Of a stretch of 64,000 nucleotides of DNA, positions 33,601-45,600 are shown one piece after another. The position numbers were made by a program, and so were the translations under genes. How positions within the stretch are numbered: the stretch's first letter is position 1; the number at the start of each line of letters is the position of its first letter. Source of the DNA: JANSWP01 sp041941305 (GTDB lineage Bacteria; Bacteroidota; Bacteroidia; Chitinophagales; Saprospiraceae); NCBI GenBank assembly GCA_041941305.1, contig JBGTQJ010000040.1:19119-83118 (forward strand), given 5' to 3'. Under the pieces are notes generated by a model. That model did not search any database, was not told the origin of the DNA, and was given only the letters and a program-made list of their open reading frames with translations.

Positions 33601-36600
33601 CTCTTGGAAGTGCTGACTTGCCATCAGAAATCATTAAAATCTGGAACACTGCAGCAGAAAATGGAGCCTACCTGGAAATGGAGCTCCCTACTGAAATAAG
33701 TGGATTCAAAATCAAATCAGATGGAAAGGAAGGCCAAACGGTGAGTATCCCGCCTAAAGCATCTGCTGACATTGAGGTGGTATTTGAACCTCAAAATCCG
33801 CAAGAACCCACTGAAAACCATGCAATTTATAAAGATATAAAATTGAGTTTGACGGATGATTCCAGCCAGGATATTCTCCTATCTGGAACTGGAGATCGAC
33901 CAGCTCCAGTAGTCTATGTAACGCGGGGGGCAACATCCAAAATTAATGAACCGGGAATCGCAAAACTCAATTTTGATAATCCGGTAACGATTGGTAGCAA
34001 AGACTTGCCCATTGAAACCGTGAAAATATGGAATAAATCTACTGACAATGCAGCCTACCTCGAGATTGACTTACCTACAGATATACTCAACTATAAAGTC
34101 ACTTATAAAGGAGAAGAAGGGGCAAGCTTGAGCATAGCCCCTAATGAATCAGAAGACATTGAAATAAGCTTTGACCCTCAGGCACCAGAAGACCCGAGCC
34201 TTAACGAATTTGTTGTGGATCAGGATAACTTGAGTTTAACTGCAGACGAAACACTGGCTATTCAATTGGTCGGAACTGGTGTTCGACCAAAAGCAGAAAT
34301 CTACTTTACAGAAGGTGCTGAATCGCTTATTACAGCTAAGGCGGCTACTTTTCTCAGGTTTGATGATCCTGTGATTATTGGGACTGATAAGTTGCCAGAA
34401 AAAACTATAAAAGTATGGAATACTGCTCCTGCTACTGGGCAAATTTTAGAAGTTTCATTGCCTTCTTCGATTCCAGGGTTTTCCTTTTATTCTCCTCAAG
34501 CCAGCAACGGGGTAATACAAATACTTCCCCAGACTTCGGCAGATATTGTCGTCACCTTTGATCCTGAAGCACCAGAAGACCTGACAAAAAATGACAAGGT
34601 ATACGATGAGTCCAGCCTTGCACTAACCGGTGACTCAGAGCAAAATCTTCCTCTTTTAGGGACAGGATTGAGAGGAGAAGCTGCAATACATGTTACAGAA
34701 GGTAGTAATTCTATTATTCAGGATGATGCCTTGACAAACCTCGTTTTTGAAGAAAATGTAACTCTTGGAAGTACTGACTTGCCGAGCAAACTGATTCAAG
34801 TCTGGAACAGTGGGGGGGAAGGCAGCAAATTGCTAAGTCTCACATTGCCCACGGATATCAAAGGTTTCAAATTTACTTCTAATGGAGAGGAAGGAGCTAC
34901 CTTGTCCATTCCTCCGAATGAGTCGGAAGTTATTGAAGTAACTTTTGACCCACAGCCACCAGACCTTGCGACGAAGAATGAATCAATTTATGATCCTACC
35001 AATTCTGTATTGGCGATAGAAGGAATCCAGGTTGGTCTAACGGGAACCGGTATTCGACCTGCTGCCACAGTTCATATTACTGAAGGAGAAACCTCCGGCA
35101 AGGAAGCAACTGTAGCTGACGTACTCAACTTTGGAACAGGTACTGTAATTGGGAGTAGCGAAAGCGATCTTCCAAAGAAGATTTTAAAAGTATGGAATAC
35201 TGCACCTGAGGGACATGCTTATTTGGATCTAACGCTTCCAGTCGGTATCGGGGGATTTATCATAAAAGAAAAGGGAGGAGAAGCTGAGGCAAGCCTGAGT
35301 ATTGCTCCCGGCGCTTCTGCTGATGTTGAAGTCACCTTTAATCCTGAAGCTCCGACAGAAGCTAGTGAAGATACACAGGTCTACAATGAAACGACAAACC
35401 AAAGGTTGCTCAGCCTTACAGATGATGTTGCACAAAACATTCAATTAATGGGGACGGGTGTTCGAGCAGAACCTGAGTTGTTTATCACAGAAGGTGCGAC
35501 TTCTACCATTGAGTCCTTGGCGGCTACTGAACTTCGGTTTGATGAAGAGGTAATGATAGGAAGTGAAAAGTTGCCAGAAAAGATTTTGAAAATTTGGAAT
35601 AAAGCGCCAGCGTCAGGGAAATTACTCCAAATTACTCTTCCGACACAAATAGGCGGTTTTGATGTCAAGTATGGAGAAGAAGTAGGCTCGACTTTGAGTA
35701 TTTTACCAGGAGAGCCGAAGGATGTTCGGGTGATTTTTAATCCCGAAGCTCCTGAAATTGCAGAAAAAGATAAACAGATCTATAATGAAACGGAAAATAC
35801 CCGGGTGTTTAGTCTTGGAGAAAGTTTTAGTCAAAAGATTCCGCTATATGGAACTGGTGTACGGGCGGAGGCGATTGCTCATGTAACATTGGGAGAAAAT
35901 TCGAGTAAGGATTTAACTTTTACGGATAAAATATTATTTGAAGGTGCTACAACAATCGGAGAGACGAAGTTACAGGAACATACTTTGAGAATCTGGAATA
36001 CAGCTCCTGTAGGTTCAAAACTCCTCAAATTAACACTCCCAACTGGCATAGGAGGATTTCGAATCAAGCATGATGGAGAAGAGGGCGCCAGTTTGAGCAT
36101 TAAGCCAGGAGGTTCTGAAGATGTAACTGTGGTGTTTGACCCAGAAACTCCCGAGGATCCGTATACAAATGGTAAAGTTTACAATAATTCAAATGATGAA
36201 CGAATACTAAACTTAACAGGTAAAAAAGAACAGGATATTCAACTGGAGGGAACAGGAGTTCGAGCTTGGTCAATTTGTCACATTACGGAAGGGGCGAATT
36301 CAAAGAAAGAAGCTTCTGCCGTTACTAAACTCAATTTTGGAACAGGTGTCATTATCGAGGGGAGTTCTCCACCAAATAAGATTCTAAAAATATGGAATAC
36401 TGTTCGGGAAGAAGGCGCTTACCTTGACATTACGCTTCCCAAAGATATTGGCGGATTTAAAGTAAAACACGGAGAGAAAGAAGGCGTTCGGCTGATGATT
36501 GCCCCTGGTGATTCGAAAGATGTTGAAGTTGTCTTTACTCCGGAAGTACCAACAGTGTCGACGGATAATGATAAAATTTATAATACAGAGGAGAATCCGA

Positions 36601-39600
36601 GATTTCTTAAATTAATTGGGAAAAACCATCAAAGCATACAATTGATTGGAACAGGTGTACGGTCTGAAGCCGTTGCTCATATTACAGAAGGAGCCAATTC
36701 AGAAAAAGGAAGTTCAGCTGTTGTCGATCTCAATTTTGCCTCGGAACAAGTGATCGGCAGTAAAGATTTGGATAGCAAAACTTTGAGAATTTGGAATAAA
36801 GCACCAGCCTCTGGCAAATTGCTAAATGTTAATATACCTCATGATCTAGGAGGGTTTTTGGTTAAGCATGGCGAGGAAGAAGGTGCTAATCTAAGTATTG
36901 CTCCTGGCTTATCAGCTGAAATCCAAGTATTCTTTGACCCGGAAGCTCCATCTGATGATAGAGAAAATACCCAGGTGTATAATAAAGATAACATTCAACG
37001 GTTTCTCAGTTTGACAGGAGCTACGGATCAAGGCATACCCTTAATAGGGACAGGAGTACGTCCAGCGGCAATTGTACATGCCACAGAAGGGGTTAATTCG
37101 GGAAAAGAAGCTAAAAATGTTCTGGCACTTAATTTTGATAAGGATGTAGTTATTGGAAGCGATGATTTGCAGGAGAAGGAATTGAGGATTTGGAACCTGG
37201 TGCCTGATGATGGTGCTTTTCTTGAGCTCAATTTGCCGGAAGATATTGGTGGCTTTAAAGTGATGCACGGAACGAAAAAAGGAGCAAGTTTAGAGATAGC
37301 TCCACAAGATTCCGAATTGATAAAGATCATTTTTGACCCTGAGCCTCCATCGGATATTGCAGAAAATAAAAAGGTATATAGCCAGAGTGAAAACCCAAGG
37401 ACGCTGTCTTTAGGCGAAGGATCAGGCAATGGCATTCAAATGATCGGAACGGGGCTTAGAGCAGAGGCAATACCCTATTTTACAACAGAATCTGAACCGC
37501 ATGAGCAAACAACTGCAACTACTCAACTTGATTTTGGAACTGGTGTGATAATAGGAAGTGGGACTTTGCCAAGTCAAAAATTGAGGATTTGGAATATTGT
37601 TCCTGAGCATGGGGAATATTTGAATCTCCATTTGCCTACAGATATTGGAGGTTTTAAAGTGAAATATCACGGTGCAGAAGGAAGTAGTATAAGTGTTGCT
37701 CCTCAAGATTCAGTTGAAATTGACATTCTGTTTGATCCTGAAGTGCCTTCGGATCCTACTCAAAACACTCAGGTTTATAGTCAAAACAATCAGGACCCTG
37801 CTCAAAGTCAAAATACTCGTGTACTAAGTTTATCAGGGAATACAGCACAGGATATTAGCCTGATTGGAACAGGTCAGCGTGCAGCGGCAGTGTTACACAT
37901 AACTGAAGGTTTAAACTCCGCAGTTACTGAAGATGCAGTTGAAGAACTGAATTATGATGTCAATACAATTATTGGCAGTGCTGATCTGCCAAAAAAAGTA
38001 TTGAGATTGTGGAATAAAGCACCTGAGAATGGAAGTTATTTGACGCTTACATTGCCTACTGAAATAGGCGGTTTTCAAGTAAAACATAAGGAAGAAGAAG
38101 GTAAGCAAATAAGTATCCCTCCAAAAGAATCCGAAGATGTTGAGGTCTTTTTTAATCCTGAAATTCCGGCAAATGCAAATGACAATACACAGGTTTACAG
38201 TGAAACTGAAAACCCAAAGATGCTCGATTTTGGAGGCGGCGAAGAACAGCACATTCAACTTATTGGGACGGGAGTCAGGGCTGCGGCAATTGCACACATC
38301 ACTGAAGGGGAAAATTCAGGTAAGGATGCAGCTATTCCAGTACAACTTGATTTTGGTTCTAATGTTATTATTGGAACTCCAGAAGCAGAGCTCCCAAATA
38401 AAACCCTGAAAATCTGGAACAAAGCACCACAAAACGGTGCACTGTTAAACATTAGTCTTCCGACAAACCTAAAGGGGTTTAACATTACCTACAATGGGGA
38501 AGAAGGAGCTAGTTTCAGTATTGCACCTCAGCAACCAGCTGAATTAATAATAACCTTTGACCCAGAAGCTCCCGCCGACCTAACAGAAAATACGCAGGTT
38601 TATAGTGCCACTAAAAATTCACAGCAACTTGATCTAATAGGAGATGGAAAGCATCTCATTCAACTCATTGGAACAGGAGTGCGGGCGAGTGCTGTCCCAC
38701 ATATTACTGAGGGTTCTGATATCAAATTGAAGACTCCCGATGAATTGAAATTTGGAACAGAGGTGATTATTGGCAGCAAAGAATTACCCACTAAAATCCT
38801 AACTATCTGGAACAAAGCCCCTGACCACGGAGAATTGTTGGACATTGAGCTTCCTACAGATTTGAAGGGTTTCAAGGTAATGTATAAAGACAAGATAGGG
38901 GGAAGCATAAGTATTGCTCCTAACAAATCAGAAAACATTGAGCTTGTTTTTGATCCTGAAGTGCCCGCGGATCCCCTCGACAATAAAAAAATATATGACG
39001 GGTCAGAAAATATTCAGATTCTGAGTTTGACTGAAAATACAGCACAAAACATATTACTTAGTGGTACTGGAGTACGTGCAGCTGCTGTAGCTCATTTTAC
39101 AGAGGGAGAGAATTCGGCTATTGGTGATGGAGCAGCCAAAGAATTAAAATTTGACTCAGATGTCATTATTGATAGTTCTGAGCCTCCCACTAAAATAGTG
39201 AGGATATGGAACAAGGCGCCAACTAACGGAGCCTATTTAGAACTAGAAGTACCGGATAATTTAAAGGGTTTTGAAATAAGACATAAAGGGATTAAGAATG
39301 CTAAATTAAGCATTGCTCCCAAAGATAAAAGAGATCTGGAAATTACTTTTAAACCAGAGGTGCCTATAGATCCTGCAAAAAATACACAGGTTTACAATCA
39401 AGACGAAAATCCACGAATTCTGGATCTTACTGGAAATAATGATAAAAACATCCAGTTGGTTGGAACAGGGGTAAGAGCAGCTGCTTTGGCTCATATAACT
39501 GAAGGAGCGGGTTCTACCGTTAACGGTGATTGGCCAGAAGAGTTAAATTTTGGTTCAAATTTCATCCTGGGTAGTGAACCAAAACCGAGCAAAATTTTGA

Positions 39601-42600
39601 GAATATGGAATAAAGCACCCACTAACGGCGAGTTGTTATACCTCACCTTGCCTACCAGCCATAAAGGATTCAAAATTAAACACAAGGATACCGAGGGTGG
39701 AGATTTGGTCATACCACCGGGTCTTCCAAGAGATATTGAAGTTGTTTTTGATCCGGAAATCCCATCAGATGCCTTCAAGAATGATGTGGTTTATGATAAG
39801 ACTACCAATCCACAGGTACTTAGCCTGACTTCAGATACTAATCAGGACATTCCTCTTATAGGGACGGGGGTGCGAGCAGCTGCAGTTGCTCAAATTACTG
39901 AAGGCGAAGATTCTACCATTGATGATTTTGCGGTTACGAGACTTGATTTTGGTTCAGATGTCATTATTAGAGGAGATTCTATGCCCAGCAAAACTTTGAG
40001 AATTTGGAACAAGACATCTTCATCAGGAGAATATTTGAACCTCAAGTTACCTGCAAGTATTGGTGGTTTTAAAGTTCTATATAATGGAGAAGAAGAAGCG
40101 AGTTTAAGCATCGCACCAAATAAATCAGAAGATATTCAGGTAGAGTTTAATCCAGAGGTGCCTGCCAAGCCTGATGTCAATGAGTTTGTGTATGACGAGA
40201 CACAAAATATTCGGACACTGGAATTGACCGAAAACGAGGGACAGATCATCCAACTTAAAGGAAGGGGTGTCCGTGCAATGGCTGAAATGGCAATTACAGA
40301 TGGCGAAGCGGAGAATTTGGATTCCCTCCTGGCGGATGAAATAACCATCGATTTTGGAGACTTGACTACTGTTGCTCCAGCAGGGAAACAAACCTTGAAG
40401 ATTTGGAACACATCGATTGAAAATGGTCGACTATTAAGTGTAGTCCTTCCCAAGGATAAGGAGCCCTATTCTACACATTGGGCAAAATATCAGGACAATA
40501 GTCTCAGGGAAATCACCATTGCTCCACAAAAAAGTGAAACTCTGGTACTAAACTTCAAGCCACCTTTGGCTGAGATGTACAATGATGTCCCGATTAGTCT
40601 CAGCCTGGGAGGTTTAAACAATATCAGTAAAAAAGTGGTGACCCTTTCAGGAAAGGGCTTGCGGTCTCCTTTTGGTGGAAATGCTCATTCAATTCCAGGA
40701 ACTGTTGAAGCGGAAGATTACGATGTTGGGGGTCCATCTATCACATTTAGAGACAAAACGGTTGACAATGCCGGTGGAAAATATCGAGAGGATGATGTTG
40801 ATATCAGGTTAAAAGGCGGAAACAGGGTAGTGGATGAAATGGAAAACGGAGAATGGTTGGAATATACAGTGAATGTGACGGAGGCGGGGACATATGCTGC
40901 TAAGGTTAGATATTCAGCTGGTTCAGCCGGAGGTAAAATTGAATTGAAAGGCAATAAGGGACAGAAGCTGGGCATTATCAATTTAGAAGATACAGGTGGA
41001 TTGAACGAATTTAATAATCGTAGCAAAAACATTGAACTCGAAGCCGGTGAACAGATCCTTCGTCTGGTCGTCGTGGAAGGAGGGTTTACTCTGGATTATG
41101 TGGAATTTAGCAATGCATTGCAAAAACCCTTTAGTGGTCAACCAATCGTGATACCCGGAAATATGGTTCAGGCTGAAGATTTTGACAAGGGAGGAGAAGG
41201 CATCGCCTACAAGGATAATACGGTTAAAAACCATGGAGGAAGTTATAGAAAAGAAGAAGAAGTAGATATTTCAAAATTTGGAGATGTATTGGCGCTCAGC
41301 AATATTGAAGATGGCGAATGGGTAGAATATACGGTCTCTGTAAAAAACACGAGTAAATACATTGCTGAACTCTGGGTTGCTTCAGATGCAGGTGGAGGGA
41401 AGTTTTACATCGAAAAAGGTGGAGAAGCTTTGGCTCAATCCATCAATGTGGGAAAAACTGGCGGCTTAAAAGAATTTGAGAGGAAGGTGAGCAAGAGAAT
41501 TTCGCTAGAAGAGGGTATCCATGTGTTGAGAATCGTGGCCGAAAAAGGAGGGTTCAATCTTGACAGATTTAGAGTCAAAACGGTACCCCTTGCTGAAATA
41601 AAAGCTACCGCCTCTAATGTGAATAGCAATAATTATTTATCTGCTAAAGAAGAACAAACACTGAGTTTTGGAGAAGTGTTAATTTCTGAAAAAACGCCTC
41701 CATCGAAAAAAATATTGATTTGGAATTCAGCAGAGGAAGGAAGCGACTTCATGAGGGTACAATTACCTTCTGAGATACCGACTGGTTATATTGTTGATTT
41801 AGACAAAGACAATAAGGTATTGCAACCAGGTGAGTTTGCAACTTTAAGTGTTGCATTCGACCCTTCTGAACCCTTAGCCTACAATAATAAGAAGTTAAAT
41901 CTTGAAGTTACAGGTGCTGCCAATCCTGTTTACACTATCAAGCTCAATGGAAAAGGCATTTTACCGGATGCAAAAATTAAGGTTACGGCTGCAACGGATA
42001 CCAAAGAGGGATCAGACAAGAATGAAATTAATTTCACCAAAACCATTCTGAAGGATACCAGTGAGGCGATGACACTTTGCATTTGGAATACCAAACCTGC
42101 AGGCAAAGTGCTTGGGGTTGAAATACCTGAACAATTTCCAGCCTCCTTTATTGCAAAGTTTAAGGACAGTCCGGATCCGAAAAAAGTAGAAATACCTGGA
42201 GATGAATACGCCATGTTAGAGGTTGAATTCAATCCAAAAGATGTTCAACTCTTTGACAAAACTGTTCAATTGAGCCTGACCGGAGCTGGAAATACCACTG
42301 TACAAGATATTCGACTGAAAGGAGAAGCCATTCTACCTGGAGAAATCCATGCCACCCTTGGTGAAGACTCTAAGCTAAATGATCAGGCTGTTTCAGACCT
42401 GGATTTTGGAGATTTGATTCAAGGGACTAAGGAGCGCATTCTTTCTTTGAAGGTATGGAATAAGAAAGGCAATCGGGCAGCGCTTCAAGTCATACTCCCT
42501 GACCCTTCAACATTGCCAGCTGAATTTTCAGCTAACTGGTCAAGTGGGGGCACTAGTTTGAGGCGAACCATTCAACCAGGAGATTTTGTGCTTCTTGATG

Positions 42601-45600
42601 TGATTTTCAAACCATCTGGTACAGAATCATATACAGGGGTTTTGGATTTGGGTCTCAAAAAAGCAGGAAAAGAAATCCTCCATCAAATTGCATTAAAAGG
42701 AGGAGGGGTATTGCCTTTCGCCATTATTAATGTGACTGATGAAGCTGTAAATGATCCAAACGGGGAGCAGAAAAAAGAACTGGATTTTGGAGAGATGATT
42801 ATCAAGGCAAAGAGTGAGGTCCAAAAATTAAATATCTGGAACAATGAAAGTGGCAGTCGTCCATTGACTGTCAATTTGCCTGACCCCCTTCCAACCGGAT
42901 TTATCGTAAAACTAAACGGAGACCCTGCAATTAAATCAGTTCAAATTGAACCTAAGGCTAAGGTGGAAGCTGAAATTCAATTCAAACCGGATAAAGTTGC
43001 TTCCTTTGAAGAAACCCTGAAATTGATATTGAAGGGGACAGACAAGGTCAAAAACTTCAACATCAAATTGTCGGGAGAAGGAAAAATGTCTGCTGGAATA
43101 AAAACTACGGAAGGCAAAAACTCCGCTTTGACAGACGCAATGCTGGATGCTTATGATTTTGGTGATTTTTCAATTGGCAATCCTAAAGAAACAGTTATTA
43201 TAAAAGTATGGAATAAGGAAGGAGCTAACAGAGCTGATCTTATCACCACAATTCCTGAGGATATACCCGAAGGCTTTACCGCAAAATGGGAAGGAATTGT
43301 AGCTGACCAAACCACAATTCAAGCAGGTTCCAGTGCTAATTTAAAAGTCAGCTTCGATCCTAAAGAAGCCATAGCCTATGAGGGAAATCTAACATTGGTT
43401 CTTGAGAATATTGGTAACAAACCAGGAGAAAAAGTTATTGCTTTAAAAGGAAAAGGAGTTCAGCCAATTGCCTCGGTCAAAATTACCTCTGGTAATGCAA
43501 GCGACTTCAACAATGCAGCTGTAAAAGAAGAACTGAGTTTTGGTGAAAAAGTAGCGGGAAAAGAAACCGGGAATAAGAATTTACTTATCTGGAATACTGG
43601 CAATGCTGCGGCCAATGATTTGGTCATTACCTTGCCGGAAAACCCTACTGGTTTTATTCTTGATTCTGATAGGTTGCAGGATGGGAAAGTGATCATCTCT
43701 CCTTCGGAATCGGCTACCCTGGAAGTGATTTTTAAACCTCTTAAAGCCAATGCTTATGATGTAAATGTTGAGCTCGCAATAGAGGGCGCAGTTAGTCTTG
43801 CTACCAAGGTCATCAATTTAAAAGGTACCAGCAAGAGGGCACCTTATGGTGGACAGCCAATCGCCTTACCTGGAATTGTCGAGGCGGAGAATTTTGATTA
43901 TGGTGGGCCGGGCATTACCTACAAAGATTCAAATAAGCAAAATATCGGTAAAAAATATAGACCAGAAGAGGAAGTAGATCTACAAGTATATTCCGATCAA
44001 AAGACTGTTGTTGGTTGGATAAAAGAAGGAGAGTGGTTGGAGTACACTGTAAACGTTGCCCAATCAGGAAGGTATCTTGTCGAATTTTTGGTTTCCTCAA
44101 ACACTGATACAGGAGAATTCTACCTGGAATTAGAAGGAGAAAACCTGACAGGAACCATCCATGCCGGAAACACTGGAGCTTGGTCTAGCTATGCTCCAAC
44201 TGTTGGATTTGTTGATTTACAGCCAGGAGAACAGGTATTGCGTTTGGTAGCTCAAAAAGTAGGCTTCAATATCGATAAATTTGAAGTGAAGCCATTGAAC
44301 AATGTAGCTACAAATCAACCAGTAATCGCAAGTAGTATTTCTTCGGGAGGAAAGCCTGATAGAGTAGTCGATGGCAATGGAGATGGGAATTGGAAATCCA
44401 ATTCTGTAATGGCAACAGGTGACCAGCAAGGCTCCTGGGTGATGATAGACCTGGAAGGACAGTATGAAATTTTTGGAGTAGAGATTTATAATCGAACAGA
44501 TTGTTGTAAGGAAAAACTTGATAATTATTATGTCCTAATTGATGATGAACAGTTTTCCTATTCGATGAATGTCAACGATCTCAATGCCAATTGGAAATCA
44601 GGTAAATTATCAGCCAATTTGGAAAATGACAGTTGGATTATTCCTGTTCCACAAGGTACAAAAGGGCGTTATGTTCGATTGCAATTGGCAGAAGATTACA
44701 AAGCGAATCTTAATCTTGCGGAAATAAAGGTTTATGGAAACCTCATTTCTTCTGGAACACCTGTCAGTTTTCATGCGTCAGTCAAATCGACTGGAGGTAA
44801 TGCAAAAAATTTAAATGCAGCAGAAAAATCGACATTGACTTTTGGAGATACGGACAGGGGTGCTCAAAGCAATGAGAAGTCGCTGAAGATCTGGAATGCT
44901 GCTCCCGAAGGGGCCAATAATTTAGTAGTTAGTCTGCCGAATGAAATACCTGAAGGATTCAACATCGTTTGGGACAATGAGTCCGTTGAACCACAGAATT
45001 TCAAATCTGTAAAAGTGACTTTTGCTCCAACTGCTGCCAAAACTTATGAGGAGACAGTGACACTCATTTTAAGTGGTGCAGGTTCTGTTACAGCAAAAGA
45101 AATCAACCTTACTGCAACCGGAGTTTTACCTCCGCAAATCCCCTTTGGCAATACAGCTTCCACTATACCAGGTATTATTGAAGCTGAAAATTATGATGAA
45201 GGTGGTCAGGACGTGGCCCATAACGAAACAAGTCCGGGTAATAGTGGAGGTAAATATACTCGTAATGATGATGTGGATATTTTTAAGAAAGGCAACGTAA
45301 TAGGTATTGGTTGGTTAAAGACTGGTGAATGGTTGGAATATACGGTAGATATTGCAAATGGGGGCATTTATTCGGTCGAACTTAGTGTTGCAGCAGGAGG
45401 AAATGGAGGTATCTTCCATATCGAAAGTGAGGGCAAAAATTTGACTGGAAAAGTAGCTACAGGAGGTTCAGGGGGTTGGTATAATTGGAAAAAGATCAAG
45501 AAAAATATTGAATTAGAAGCTGGAGAACAGGTACTTCGTTTGGTGGTAGATAAAGCTGGGTTTAATCTTGACCAAATGGAGTTTTCTGTTGCCGTTCAAT

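Noticed and set aside
24000..40600. Many antisense frames within the giant gene
   Set aside because: They mirror the ASH repeats and break at each divergent unit; the sense frame is continuous and has coherent domains.
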